From positions 586,001-650,000 of the forward strand of contig JAOTOM010005056.1 in NCBI GenBank assembly GCA_034440615.1: a DNA stretch of 64,000 bases, written 5' to 3'. Under the pieces are notes generated by a model. The model saw only the letters and a list, made by a program, of their open reading frames with translations. It searched no databases and was not told the origin of the DNA. Source of the DNA: Ashinkailepas kermadecensis. Its lineage: Eukaryota; Arthropoda; Thecostraca; Neolepadidae. Of this stretch, positions 1-11,929 are shown piece by piece (position 1 is the first letter of the stretch; every line of letters begins with the position of its first letter). The translations under genes and the position numbers were made by a program.

Positions 1-359
1 CTTTTGACTTTGGGAGGATTTTTGTGCCAATTTTTGGCAAAATGAGGTTAGGTCTGGTTAGCTATGTTAGGTTGAGTGAAGTTTTTAAGTAGGTTAGTTT
101 GGGAAAACTGACATGTTCCCTTTTTCAAAAGCAGCTTAGACAGTATTATTGAACTTTAAGGCATTCACAAGACAAGTTCTAAAACATTTCACCCCCATGA
201 AGCAAACAAACAGGTCAGGTTTGGTTATGTTTGGTTGGGCTTTTCTTTTAATTTGGGTAATTTTTCACACACAAAAAAAAACTAAAAAGGCTTCCATTAA
301 AAAAAATGATTACATGGAAGGTTAGGCAATGTTATGTTACTTTATATTTTTAGCATTGC

Positions 360-705
360 TCTTAATGCCATATTACCCAACTCCAGACCTTTTCTTGGTG
401 TTATTTTTCCTGCCAACTGAGAAATATGCATATTGCAGAGGAAATGAGTGGTCACATAATGTCAACCACATTCATAAGCATTGTACTGGAAAAATAAAGT
501 CCAAGAATTTCAAAATTACATCAATTAAAAACTTTGGTAATTCTGCAGTTTAAACTAATTCTATATTTCTTGGAATTTCTTATTACAATACAATGTTCTT
601 GAATGTGCTTAACATCACATGACCACTTACTAACCCTGCAAATGCATACTTTTCAGTTGGAAGGCAAAATAACACCCAAAGGATCTTGGAGTGGGGTAGT
701 ATACC
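360..705. repeat. Inverted repeat of the TTAGG-associated fold-back family
   Basis: The stretch at about 365-480 recurs in reverse complement at about 595-705. Both carry the family motif: an AAGTAAGCAT-like core next to a GTGGTCACAT-like core. The arms are diverged, so this is an old copy. An open frame across it (329-553) has no recognisable product and is not called a gene. Confidence 0.6.
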
Positions 706-879
706 ATATATTTCGCATTCAAAATAATTTTTTTAAAATGTAAGATGACCTAACCTGACCTAGCCTAATCTTCCATGCAAGTAAACATTTTTCATGTAAC
801 ATTTCAAACCATTTTTTCTGAAGTTATAATAATAAAAAAAAAAACAACCTGGTCTGATCAGTAATTCGTTTATAAGAGA

Positions 880-1575
880 TGTTTTGGGATTTTTGGAATA
901 GTTTTTTTTTCAGAATATGATGTTTATGCATGTGACTAAGAAGATACAACCACTCGTTTTTGGTGCTGATGCTTACTTTTCAATTTGAACGATAATGTCA
1001 CATCGGTACTGTGTGATGACGTCATAGGTATGGCACCGAGGCTTGGACTGGCTAATGCTACAAATGGTTCACATACCTTAATGGGATGGTCGAGGTAGCT
1101 TAACCTAACCTAACCTCATGGTGCATTATATAAATTATAGCTATGATAAACCAAGAGGTAAGCAGGTTAGGTTAGGCTAGGTTAGGTTAAGCTATTTCGA
1201 CCATCTCATTAAGGTATGTGAACCATTTGTAGCATTAACCAGTCAACCTAACCTCATGGCACATTATATAAATTATAGCTATGATAAACCAAGAGGTAAG
1301 CAGGTTAGGTTAGGTTAGGTTAGGTTAGGTTAGGTTAGTTTAGGTTCAGCTACTTTGACCATCTCATTAAGTTATGTGAACCATTTGTAGCATTAGCCAG
1401 TCAAAGCCTCAGTGCCACACCTATGATGTCATTACACCATATCAATGTGATGTCATCCAAATTGAAAAGTAAGCATCAGCACCGAAAATGAGGGGTCGCA
1501 TCTTCTTAGTCATGTTCATAAACATCATATTCTGAAAAAGTATTCCCAAAATTCCAAAAACACCTTTTATCAAAA
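880..1575. repeat. Large fold-back repeat with about 245-bp arms
   Basis: The left arm (about 880-1120) matches the reverse complement of the right arm (about 1325-1575) along its length, with scattered mismatches. Shared landmarks are CAGAATATGATGTTTATG, GCTGATGCTTACTTTTCAAT and GGCTAATGCTACAAATGG. The loop holds a direct duplication of about 140 bp: a segment containing ATTATATAAATTATAGC occurs at about 1125 and again at about 1263. Each loop copy is followed by a GGTTAG run. A third partial copy of the inner arm lies at about 1175-1245. The layout suits a fold-back transposon or an inverted satellite. No coding capacity is visible. Confidence 0.8.
1164..1346. repeat. Two TTAGG-type pentamer runs
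   Basis: GGTTAGGTTAGG runs lie at about 1164-1190 and 1303-1346. TTAGG is the usual arthropod telomere unit, but here the runs are short, interrupted and inside a fold-back repeat. They are interstitial, not a chromosome end. Confidence 0.75.
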
Positions 1576-1844
1576 ATTTACTGTCTGATCTAACCCAGCT
1601 TGAACTGCTTCTCAAGAAAAAAACTTCTTTAACTTCCAACAATAATTTGTTTGAAAATGTATCTAGCTTACAGCAAAAGCCCAGCCTAACCAAACCTAAG
1701 CCCTTTGTATCCACTATGGAGGTAAAATGTGTGTAAACCCTGTGTTGTGGTTACTGTAAACTGCAATAATACCCAAGCTTACCATTTAGGCTATGCCATG
1801 TAATATTCTTACATTAAAAAAAAACACTATTTTTGAGTGTAATA

Positions 1845-1975
1845 TTACCCAACTCCTAACCCATACTTCAGTGTCATTCTGTTTCCAACTGAAAAGTAAG
1901 CATTTGCAGAGAAAATGACTGGTCACATCATCTTATTCATGCTCATAAACATTACATATGAAAAACATTCCAGGG
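1845..1975 (+). repeat. Further copy of the fold-back family motif
   Basis: This stretch repeats the family motif (AACTGAAAAGTAAGCATTTG, then a GGTCACATCATCTTA-like stretch and CATAAACATT). The same motif appears at about 1465-1530, 41395-41460 and 41765-41830, and inverted at about 905-990. Confidence 0.55.
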
Positions 1976-2449
1976 ATTGATAAAACGCTGGCTGTAACGA
2001 TCGCACGATGGGTCCGTACTACCAACCGTAACGACAGCACACACTGTCTGTACCAGCGTATGTAGCGAGCGTACGTATGAACGGTCTCCCCCCATGGTGA
2101 ATGTTATGTGAGGCATGTTGACCAGGGATCTTCTGCACTTCCTACAGTAGCATTGCTTGCACTCAAAATGTAACTGAATGTGGTACGTACGGAACCGGGC
2201 TGTTGAAATAAACAACTTGAAATGGATATGGGTGCAATGTTTCATGGGGTCACAAACCCTCGCTGGGAGGTAGGTATATGACTATTTTGGTTTGAAGATA
2301 CCAAAAAGTTGAATGCCTCATATGACAGTGCATGCAATGCAATATGTGCAATATGCAATATGCAACTCATGATAGTGTAAAGTAATCTAAAGTGCAACAT
2401 TAACCAACGGCCCTGGCCGCTAACGACTGTGATCAGGTAGAAAGCATGA

Positions 2450-2523
2450 CGGGGCCAAGCTTTGAACCCACCACCATCTGTACGGAAGGCAGACGCCCTA
2501 ACCAACTGCGCTAATCGTCGGGG
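2450..2523 (-). repeat. tRNA-derived SINE head
   Basis: Read on the minus strand, this begins CCGACGATTAGCGCAGTTGG, a good box A (TTAGCGCAGTTGG). The spacing is tRNA-like and a box B (GGGTTCAAAGC) follows. The acceptor and T stems do not pair well, so this is more likely the pol III promoter head of a SINE than a working tRNA. The body would run toward lower coordinates; its end is not defined. Confidence 0.6.
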
Positions 2524-3797
2524 TCGCCGCTGGCCGAATACGCGATGTAGAGCATGCTGACTGAGATGTTCTTTTTCTCGACGATCTCTGATGAAATGTC
2601 ACATGTTCTTTACACACCACCTTGATAAAACCCCCTCAGGCACAAATTTACCCTTCATATGTCTTATATAGTAAAGTACATATGTCATCATTCTCTCAGT
2701 GGATATGTGCCTGTGGAGTGGGCAAAATGGTTGCTATACAACAATAGGTATTTAGAGAGTAGGATAACAGAAGGTATTGAAGTTGCTTTACCACATATAA
2801 CCAAAAGCAGACAGGAAAGAACTATTCCCAATAAATAAACTGGTTTCTTTTGGAGAATTTTAGATATCACTAGTAAAATTATGAGCCATGCATGGATATT
2901 CCTCGACAATGGAGCAGACTCACGCATGGTGTGCACACAACAATGTTTCCTACTTACCTCAACCAGCGCGTCAGTCTCTACCGCGAATGTTCTTGACATC
3001 CAATATTCGTAGATGCTGGCGCCGAACAGAAATTACCTCGCCTCCAACCTTCACGATAAACACTCCAAATATACCACGGGTCTTGAGGAACCCAACAATT
3101 ACAAAACATTTATCTAAAGCCGGAAACGAAAAACACGTACACCTACAACGAATCACTGAAAACAACAGCTATTTTGCCGCTTCTGCGCCAACTCACTTGC
3201 TCGGTATTTTGTGATGAATAAGCCCCCTGCCAGAATGTCCAAATACAATGATGTGAAAACATCAGAATGTCCACCAGTCACGAAGGCTGGTGCGACAGAA
3301 CGTGAAAGCGTCAGCATTTTCAAGTGTGAAGCGGCCTCGTAATCAACAACGAATCTCGCGAATGTTTTGGCATTCTGTTGCACCCAGTGGTATTGGCTGT
3401 TGGACATTCTGACATTTTGACATGGCACTTTGGTATTCTTGTCCAGTACATTCTCGAAAGAGTTTAGTGGCTATATTTACTAAGAAAAGAAGTTAATTTA
3501 GTAGGAATATTACTCAACTTCCACAAGTTTAGTAGGTATTGTTACTAAAGTTGTTTATGGACATGTATACAGTGTGACCGGAAATGACGACTTGAGAGGT
3601 GAATTTTTTTGCTGTTGGTATTTGAATAGCCGAGGCTTTTCTTGCGCAAGTAAAGGTGGCGGGCCGCGGGCACCCACTGTCCTGTTTTTTTTCGTAACCC
3701 GCAATCTTGTGGTTGTGCCAGTCGGGGTCAGTGAGGGCAGGCGGGTACCTTGGTTCAGTTCTCGCCATTGTTCTCAGTTTGCGCTTTAGGTACGGTG
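2524..3797. other. No recognisable gene
   Basis: Short overlapping open frames occur on both strands (for example 2888-3214 plus and 2971-3165 minus), none with a recognisable domain. The stretch at 3225-3425 contains several scattered GAATGTCC or GACATTCTG words related to the minisatellite that follows. Confidence 0.4.
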
Positions 3798-4345
3798 ACA
3801 TATCAGAATGTCCACAGCTCGCAGTGTCCACAAATTCATAATGTCCACAGCTCATAGTGTCCACAGGTCACAATGTCCACATGTTCATAACTTCCACAGG
3901 TCATAATGTCCACAGCTCACAATGTCCACAGGTCATAATGTCCACAGCTCGCAATGTCCACAGGTCATAACGTCCACAGCTCACAGTGTCCACAGCTCGC
4001 AAGTACCACAAGCTCACAACATCCACAAGTTCATAATGTCCACGAATTAATAATATCAACGCGTTCGTAATGTCCACAGGTCATAGTGTCCACAGCTCAT
4101 AATGTCCACCGGAGCATAATGTCCACGAGCTCATAACGTCCACACGCTCATTGCGTTCCGAGTTCATAATGTCCACAGCTCATAATGTCCACAGTTCATA
4201 TTGTCCACAGCTTATAATGTCCACAGCTCACAACTTCCACAGCTCGTAATGTCCACAGCTCGTAATGTCCACAGGTCACAATACCCACAAGTTCATAATA
4301 TCCACAGTTCATAATGTCCACAGGTCACAATGTCCACACCGTGTC
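3798..4345 (+). repeat. 16-bp minisatellite (GTCCACAGCTCATAAT type)
   Basis: About thirty imperfect 16-bp units alternate the variants GTCCACAGCTCACAAT and GTCCACAGGTCATAAT. The array ends at a non-repetitive flank starting near 4346. The same array plus the same flank recurs inverted at about 16460-17332. Confidence 0.9.
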
Positions 4346-4700
4346 CGCGAAAATATGATCCGTGAAATCATGTTCGACCTAATCGTACTGGCGTGGCAAG
4401 CCGGCAAACTTAGAGACCTCTAGTTCAACTCTAGTCAACAGATGGCAGGTCGATGAGTTCGTGCAAAATGCGGCAGGCCGAGGAATTCATACCAGATATG
4501 TGTCATGTGATCCAAATTGGATATTGCTGTACCTATGGTTTTGAGCCTGACATGTTTAGTCATTATCGATGGATCATAGATCGACCGACTATTGTGACTA
4601 ACTTCTTAAATAAAATGTGATCGAGTGTAGACCCATTGGTAGCTTTCCGATTCTCCTTCATATTGGTTGGGCGATCAAGGAGTCGACCCGCTAACTTTTT
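4346..4700 (+). repeat. Conserved flank of the 16-bp minisatellite, copy 1
   Basis: This segment begins GTCCGCGAAAATATGATCCG and aligns base by base with the reverse complement of about 16460-16800. Shared stretches include CAGATGGCAGGTCGA, TTTTGAGCCTGAC and GATTCTCCTTC or close variants. The frame that is open in copy 2 (MIREI...) starts here as well but meets a TAG after about 22 codons. Flank and minisatellite therefore form one repeated unit. Confidence 0.7.
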
Positions 4701-6480
4701 GTTTCTAACCAGAATGGCATGAAATCTAGTGGGCATTATTGACGCCTCGGGACCTGTTCACGCTGAAAGATTCAAGATAATATCTCTTATGGAATGTAAG
4801 TTGCAAAATGGTTATTACGAACATCTACGGGAATCCACAAGCGTTTATGGGCAATTACGCATGTGCCAGGGCCATTGCCAAAGTCTGCTGCACCTTTGAA
4901 CGTTTGCAGTCCTTTATGTACGTCCACGGGCCCTAACGAACGTCTACACCAATACAACTAAATGTTAGCAAAAAATGAGTGAACAAACACAGTAAAATGC
5001 ATAATTAACCAAATGCTTCGTAAACATCCCCACTCCTATAGCTCGGATGTATAGTTTTTCGAAGACAAATCTATCAATATCTCTCTTCAACGAGTCAAAA
5101 TATCGACCACGATCACAACCGAAGAATAACAGACACATAGGTAAGCACGCCATACGCGATTACTGCCCAAATTTTCGTGCGCCTTTGGAGTGGAGAAAAC
5201 TGATCTTCCGATGCAGAAATATTGATGAGCAATATTTTAACAGTGGTTCCTCTTCTGACGCCACAAACACACAACATTCACAAAAGTTGAAACACGCATT
5301 TAGCGCGGTAAAATATATGAAGGCTCCTGAGACCCAATACCACGTTTGTTGGAAATTAAGGATGGGTTAGCGGTCAGGTAGTTCGAACAGAAGGGCGAAG
5401 GGATAAAATGATAGATGCCTATTTTAGGTAGATTCGGCCAGATTAGAAACGGTTATGCAACATTTACCGGAAAGGTGTACTAGGATACTTTGCGGTTCTG
5501 TTAGATCTTCCACAAAATGTTGTCACTCCCCCAGACACAAATTACATGTTGAGGTCATCCTGTGCTACTGACCTAGTGTCACACCGACACTGGAAGTGGT
5601 CTTTAGCGCCGAAAGGCCATCATAGGTCACTGGCCTAAGCTCACTCTGAGATCAGCCATTCATATGTTGCACATTAGCAACGTCTTGCAACGATCTCATC
5701 GTTAACCTAGTTGTATGGGTGCCCGCAAAGAACCGGCGCGTTTGACTGGTGCCGGCATCGGTATCGAATTTCGGACAATTTCGGTCAACATTTCCTGGTA
5801 GCGGCAAAGTACCAACATTGTCAGCCCGGCCACCACTGCGATGCCGCGGGCACTATTTCGGTACTGGTTGCCCCAACTGTTGTACTAAAATTTTACATTA
5901 CTTTTGTGAATGTGGTTGGCGTTGAGATACGCCAGGTATATAACATTATCATATATAAATAGTATTATAACATTATTATAATATTTCCGGGATATTATAT
6001 ACGCCGTCATAGCCGCCGGTGCATACCCAGAGATAGGCATAGGAACATTGGCTAAGGCATAGGCAGGGGGACCGTGGGTGCCATGGCAACCCCCCAAAAA
6101 AAAACACTTTTCGTGAAAGCTTAACATTAACCCCATGGCGGTGCATATAAGAATCGAACCCAAAAGGCCGAGTTGTAAACAGCGAAGCAGGGTTTCTGAG
6201 GTTGGATAATTCCCATGTCATTGACAGAATTCATGTGCCGGACCACCACCCTCCACGCAACGGTGTCGCAAAGATAATCAAGCCCAAACAACATTTAATA
6301 ATATCCCCTAACCACATTCCATTCTCACGTTCCGAGCACGCTGGACACACCTGACGACACTCCGTTGACCTCAGTCTTTTACTGGGGCTGCATATACTAC
6401 ATCTGGCTTGCCCGCCACTTGCAGCATTTTGCTGGCTGGAGTAAGTTCATGATGAACCTCATATAGCAAACAAGCCACTC
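4701..6480. other. No recognisable gene
   Basis: Only short open frames occur (the longest, 5047-5370 plus, has no recognisable domain). A box B-like word (GGGTTCGATTC) lies on the minus strand near 6150-6160 without a convincing box A, so no tRNA or SINE is called. Confidence 0.4.
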
Positions 6481-6492
6481 GCCAATGCAAGT

Positions 6493-6511
6493 CAGAGAGA
6501 GAGGAGAGAGC

Positions 6512-6551
<40 letters not shown>

Positions 6552-6563
6552 AGAGATAGAGAG

Positions 6564-6627
<64 letters not shown>

Positions 6628-6752
6628 AAGAGAGAAAGAGGAAAGAGAGCATTAAAAGAGAAAAAGAGAAAAAGAGAAGAGTGAAGCAGAGAAAGAGAGA
6701 AAGAGAGAAAGTAGAGAGAAAAGAGAGAAAGAGAGAGAAAGAGATATTTGAG
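6493..6752. repeat. (GA)n microsatellite
   Basis: About 260 bp of GAGAGA with occasional AAAG interruptions. Apparent serine/leucine open frames on the minus strand are translations of the repeat. A shorter GA/CAGA tract lies at about 6951-6985. Confidence 0.95.
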
Positions 6753-6950
6753 AGCTTGAGCCATCAGAACGAATTACGTCGGCCGAAGTGTGATGGATAA
6801 AAAAAAACGTTGGTAATCCGTATTGGTATTGGTCATAACCACGTCCCAGAGATTACGGGTGACAGATCAGGATAGAAAGGGGAGACAACTCGGGTCTGAA
6901 GGGGAAAGGGACAAACCTGACATAGCCTGTTGTTTTTAAACTGAAAATTG

Positions 6951-6982
<32 letters not shown>

Positions 6983-6989
6983 GACAAGG

Positions 6990-9115
6990 AGATATATAAA
7001 AAACATGCTTGAAGATCTGCGCACTCTGTCTTGTTTTTTTCATTCAGGTGCCTTGCAGTGTCAGACCTGATGATGATGACACTTTCAACCCCTCGCAAAT
7101 TTGTGGTTGGCGAATGTCCGTGATTTGCAATCGTTATCTGGTTGATAAGCCAGCAGCAAAAGAGCAGTGCTCGCGCCGAGCGCCATATAATGGATGCTGT
7201 CCGTCAGAATGTATGGGAACCCCTCTTGGAAACAGGACTGGGGAGTCGTAGTCGGAGATGGAGTCGTGTCGAAGCCATGCTACCCAGACTCCAGATGATT
7301 ACAATGAAGGAAGCAGAGACCAAAGCCTCCGTGGTGCAGTGTTATGATTTTTTTTTGTTGGTTGTATGTTGACGGCTAATGCCAAATGTTGGCATCTACC
7401 TCTCCCCCAGCCGTGCGAGGGTTAAGACAGAAGGACATAAAGATCAGTGCAACAATGAGCCACAGGAGTCATATGTGGCGGAACAGCAGGGGCACGTGGA
7501 TACCGTGCCCCATCTTAAATCTGAGAGTAGGTATCAATAATAAAATGTCCCCCTTAAATTTGCAACAGGGGAAAAAGTGCGTTACGAACTTTACTGTTCA
7601 CTCCTACAGCACCCTTGCTATAGTTCCCTCAAAACGTTCATGATGTAAATTAAGTTGGGAAAACGATGCTGCGAATAACTTGCTGTTTTAGATTATCGGT
7701 ACGTTTTGTGAGAACTTGGGTCATAGATACAGGCATAGTGACGCTTTATTATCAGGAATTCGTATGATCCCCGGGTCAAAGTTTTGTCTACCATCACACC
7801 AAGTGCTTTTACCGAAGAATAGGGGGAATGTCTACGTTTTGGGAACTAATTGACACAAATTTAGACTGGGTCGTCTCTGGCGCTGACGCAACCTTTTGGG
7901 AACAAAATCAGATTTCTTGAGATTAATCGTTTTGCTGATTTCAACAAACAAAACATTGGCGGCTGCAAGTGCCTACCCCACGAGCATTTTCAACTGTCGC
8001 TTCATCAGATGGACTCGAACGAATTAACTGAACATCTTCAATGTGCACGATTAATTTGGTTTTTAATATATGTGTTGGGAAGACATTCACGAAGATTAAA
8101 AACAAATTTGGTCCCAATTAGGGCGCACTGAAAAACATGGGTGAAATTTACTGCATGAAACGAGTATGAAGGACATAGTTATTTGATGACTAGAACATAT
8201 TTGTGTAACATTAAGGGGCTATATCATATAATGCGAAATTGACGGAATAGCCATTCGACAACACATGCTGGAAAGAAGGGTAAGATATACTCACTATGCG
8301 AAAGAAAGATGCCAAGCGAAGAAGCTCTGCTCTTCTAAGTGAACGATCACCAGGCCGGACCACTTCCTAACTGTCCTGGGATGAATCTCTCATGTATGAC
8401 CGATTGAAGCTTATTAACATATTAAAGCTGGTTAAGTGCTATGCGGTAAAGTCACAAGCTCCGATCTGTTTTCGCGTTGTAGCTTTTATTTTTAGGTTTG
8501 AAATTGATATTGAAGTTCAGATTTTTCCTCTCGCCAGGGCTGTTTCGGCCATGATGCAGCATTATGATACACGCAGATTAGCTTACTCATGTCCGCTTGG
8601 TCGCTTTAAACCTGACGCGACGGCTAGGAGAAAGTTTGCTACCATAGTGATAACCGAAAACAAGCCTGCCGTTTCTGTTAGGTCGTTCTAAGCAGGCCGC
8701 GACGGCTTGGGGTACTTTTCTTAAGGGTGGGTTGGGGTAAGATAGTGGATGTACCAACGTACCCCGATTATTAATGCAGTTTTGTTTTTCATGAATTATG
8801 TGTTTCATCCATGTATCAAGTATCTACTAAGCATCTATTGCTATGTCCGCCGGCAACTGTGAACCGCCGATGCATGGAGCATACAGTACTATTCGAGCGC
8901 AATATCGCCAGAGCCCACTGATTACTCCGCCGTGCCAATTTTGGCGTGACTGACTGCTGGTTATCGCAAGTTCTCTTCTTTTCTTTTTTTTCATTTTCGT
9001 GGGGTGACATCCGTCGCTCTTTTCTCATTTATTTTTATTTTTGTCGTCGTCGTATTTCCGTTCATTGAGTTTCTGTGTGTCCATTGTCTTATTCAAGTCA
9101 CATCAGGTAGGACCC
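6990..9115. other. No recognisable gene
   Basis: Several frames of 60-100 codons occur (7009-7251, 7386-7643 and 8392-8691, all plus), but none shows a domain, repeat or composition that supports coding. Confidence 0.35.
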
Positions 9116-10370
9116 TGAAAAGTCGCGTTAGACCACTGAAAATTCACGCCGGGCCGCCCGAAAATCACGCTGGGGCTTCAAAATGTGCTGGCCAGGCCCT
9201 TGGAAATGACGCTGGGTGCTCAAAAAGTATCGCCGGGGCCCGAAAAATGGCGTTTGGGCCTGGTTATTGTTTTTTTTTAACGACACGTCGACCGTTGAGT
9301 CATGTAGCGTCGCCAATCCCTCGCGCCGATTGGTCGCGGGCGAAGAGTAGCGACAGGTGAGACTCGAACCCATAATCTATCGATTGGAGACGAGGATCTT
9401 ACCCTTAGACCACTCATCCCCTCGCGCTGGGGCCCGAAAAAGACAGGCCGGGCCCCTGAAAATCACGCTGGGGCCTTAAAAGTTCGTCTTGAGCTCTTTA
9501 AAATCGCGTTGGGGGTCGCAAAAAATCGTGTCTTGGTTCTTGAAAATCACGAGGGGGACACCAAAAGGTCGGGCCAGGGCCCCTGAAAATCACGTTAGAA
9601 GCTCGACAGGTCTCACCGGGGCCCCAAACCCTGATCGGGACTATCCAAAAAAATGAAGCCGGGGCAACGAGAAAACAATCCGGACATCAAAAATCACTCT
9701 CGTGTCCCAACAATTGCTCCGAAAGCCCTAAAAACGTGCTAGCCCCACCACCCCCACCTCCACCCCAAGCGTGTCGGGGCCACTAAAACTCGCGAAAGCA
9801 ATCCCAACAAATGTCGACGGGGCTTAAAAAATCACTTAGACCAAAAAGTCACTTAGTCCCTGAAGTGCGCGTCAGGAGCCCCAAATAAACACAACGGGAA
9901 CCCCAAAAGAACACAACTGGAGGCCGAAAATGCACCAGACCCTCCCAAGGGTACCGAGACCTGCAAAAAAGGGCACTGACGTAGAACATACGTTACAGTT
10001 ATAAATAAACATACAGAGAGCTCTAGTAAAAAAAAACACCACGAAGACCCTCAAAGCACACCAGGGACATGCCACCACATAAGGCTTTAAAATAGGCTGG
10101 GCCCTCAAACAGTGGCAGGGTCCTAAACACGAACAAGAGGACCGGGCACTAAGTAAGCGCATCGGGGTCCTCGAAAATGCGCCGGTATTTTAAAAATGCC
10201 GTCGGTGCACAAATAGGCACACAACTCTATAAAAAAAGAGTCGGGTATCAAAAGTGTGCTGGGCGCCCAACAAAAATTGGCTGGAGCACTGAAGCACATC
10301 CGTAGTCGATTAATAGCGCTACCGGTCCAAAAAAAGAACACATGGTTATGGCCTCGGTTCGGTGGCCTGT
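9116..10370 (+). repeat. Degenerate G/C-rich array (family B interior), copy 1
   Basis: Degenerate units of about 20-35 bp follow a pattern of GGGGCC(C)NAAAA(A)TCGCG. The order of units is conserved at long range with about 37330-38770 and 50511-51300, and inverted with 51600-52960: each has a GCGTCAGNAGCCCCAAATA word followed about 30-40 bp later by an ACAAC word. The far end (about 10350-10370) carries GCCTCGGTTCGGT, as the other copies do. It is a dispersed long repeat, not a simple tandem array. A tRNA-like insert sits at 9350-9425. Confidence 0.65.
9350..9425 (-). repeat. tRNA-like sequence (SINE head or tRNA pseudogene)
   Basis: The minus strand reads GCGAGGGGATGAGTGGTCTA at the 5' end and has box B GGGTTCGAGTCTC. 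Its 3' end, CCTGTCGC, pairs with the first seven bases at six of seven positions counting one G-T pair. The acceptor stem is thus largely kept, unlike the other tRNA-like sequences here. The anticodon arm is not clean. It lies inside the family B array, so a pseudogene or SINE is more likely than a functional tRNA. Confidence 0.5.
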
Positions 10371-10675
10371 CTTGTCTTTAACAGAGGCAAAGTGACATCC
10401 GCTAGATATTTGTTACGTTAAAGAAAGGGTTACGTTAAACCGGCTTATGTGACATCCGGAGAAATAAAACAAGGAAGAGAGGAAAGATTAGAGACGCCGG
10501 GAAACAAAGAACGTGGCGTAAAGGGCCGGTATATACATAGCATACGGTTAGACATATAAACATGCATACATACATATTAAACAGTAGAACATTTGGATGG
10601 TGGACAGCTTCATACCCTTCATAGCATCTGAAACGAAACGCAGGCCCATCGCCCAGGGCGAGCCGTGGGTGTCAG

Positions 10676-10982
10676 CACTGGCGGATCTAGGGGGGTGGGG
10701 CATTCCGGCCATGCCCCCCCCCCCAAGCGCTTCAAAGGGGCGGGCCATAGTGTCTTTTGCCCCCCCCCCAAACCAACAAAAGTGAACTGAATTAAAATGT
10801 AGTAACCCCTGCTGAGGTTCAAAATAGCGTTCCGGGTGAAATAATATCAAATTTTAAAGGTATTTTGTTATAATTGTTTGGTCAGCCTCCCCCTCCCCCT
10901 CCTCCAGATAGGGGAGGGGGAGGCTGACGCCATAAACCGAAAGTTTCCCCACCCCCAAACCGGTGGGCTAGATCCGCCAGTG
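10676..10982. mobile_element. Short hAT-like element (family A) with 8-bp target duplication
   Basis: This 307-bp element has 15-bp perfect terminal inverted repeats: CACTGGCGGATCTAG at the left end and its complement CTAGATCCGCCAGTG at the right. It is flanked by a perfect 8-bp direct repeat, GGTGTCAG, at 10668-10675 and 10983-10990. An 8-bp duplication with short TIRs is the hallmark of hAT transposons. The inside has C and G homopolymer runs and no coding capacity, so it needs a transposase from elsewhere. Diverged relatives sit at 39386-39690 and 39880-40160. Confidence 0.85.
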
Positions 10983-10990
10983 GGTGTCAG

Positions 10991-11348
10991 GCTCGACCTT
11001 GAATGTGTAAATTTATGTTTAAGTTAGAGCATGGAAAAACCTGAGAAGGGGAAAACCAAGCTGCTTGGATAACACGTAGGCAAAACATCAAGCGCAATCT
11101 ATAATGAGAACCGTCCGTGTTCGCCAAATTGGATTGGTCCCTGCCTATCTAATACGAAATAACCTATATGTATGTGGCTTATGAGAGCGGAGAGGATGAT
11201 AGCGTTTGGCTTTAAATGACTTGTTCTAATTTGGTGCCATGCAATAAGGTGAACAGTAGTTGAAGGAGCTCCGGGTGCTCATAACTAAGAAGGATGCTCA
11301 GTGAAAGTGGAAGCGATGTTTGACAATGTACGAGAGGAGAGGGCGACG
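10991..11348. other. No recognisable feature
   Basis: Unique-looking sequence between the family A element and the LINE fragment. The last part may be the 3' tail of that minus-strand LINE, but no poly(A) or tandem end is visible. Confidence 0.3.
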
Positions 11349-11780
11349 CTACAAATCATATGTGGGGCATGAAAGCAGAAAATGTTGGACAGAGTTACAC
11401 ATATTACACAATTGGCAAGGCGGAGCGCGGCGAAGAGGGCGAAAGAGGTAATCATGTGTGAGTTCAGTGTGTCCGACTCGGTGCCGGGAAAGAAGCACCG
11501 GCGAGTGTAGTTGGGAAGACGGCCATTTTGAGAGAAAGGGTTTAATGTGATGTAAGTGTGTGGTGTTGTGAATCCAGAATGTCTGGAGATGCTGAATGTA
11601 TAATATATATGTGAGTGACAAAAGGTCACCGGGGGGGGGACACCGGGAGGTGGGGGCGGGTGGGAGGACGATCGCTCGACGAGCGAGTTCATCCGCCCGC
11701 TCGTTGCCCGGTATCCCCATGTGGCCATGGACCCAGAGCAGTGTGAGTTGGAGGTGAGCGAGCGTGATGGGTGAGGTAGA
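11349..11780 (-). pseudogene. LINE fragment: RNase H end and C-terminal zinc knuckle
   Basis: The minus strand encodes LLWVHGHMGIPGNERADELA, the C-terminal part of the RNase H domain used by I/Jockey-type non-LTR retrotransposons. About 70 residues later comes HRVGHTELTHDYL, then a CQLCN...HFLLSCPTY segment, which is the usual Cys/His knuckle at the end of such ORF2 proteins. The frame is open to a normal stop at 11349. Nothing resembling the reverse transcriptase or endonuclease lies upstream (higher coordinates), so only the 3' end was inserted or survives; 5' truncation is typical of LINEs. The clade cannot be fixed from this piece. Confidence 0.75.
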
Positions 11781-11929
11781 GTTGACGGGTAGCGTGGAGT
11801 GTGGGGTGTGCGGTGTTGTGTATGGCTAACTCCATTAACCCCATTACCCCATTACGATAGAGCTATTTTGAAACTAAATATTCAATTTTAATCTGAAATC
11901 TTCCTCCACATCCCCAGACCTGGGGACTC

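Noticed and set aside
1164..1346. Telomere end
   Set aside because: The TTAGG runs are short, interrupted and flanked on both sides by other sequence, so they are interstitial.
3798..4345. CRISPR-like array of short regular repeats
   Set aside because: Units of 16 bp follow each other with no spacers, in a eukaryotic repeat context. It is a minisatellite.
6130..6180. tRNA-like sequence on the minus strand
   Set aside because: Box B-like word only; no box A at tRNA spacing.
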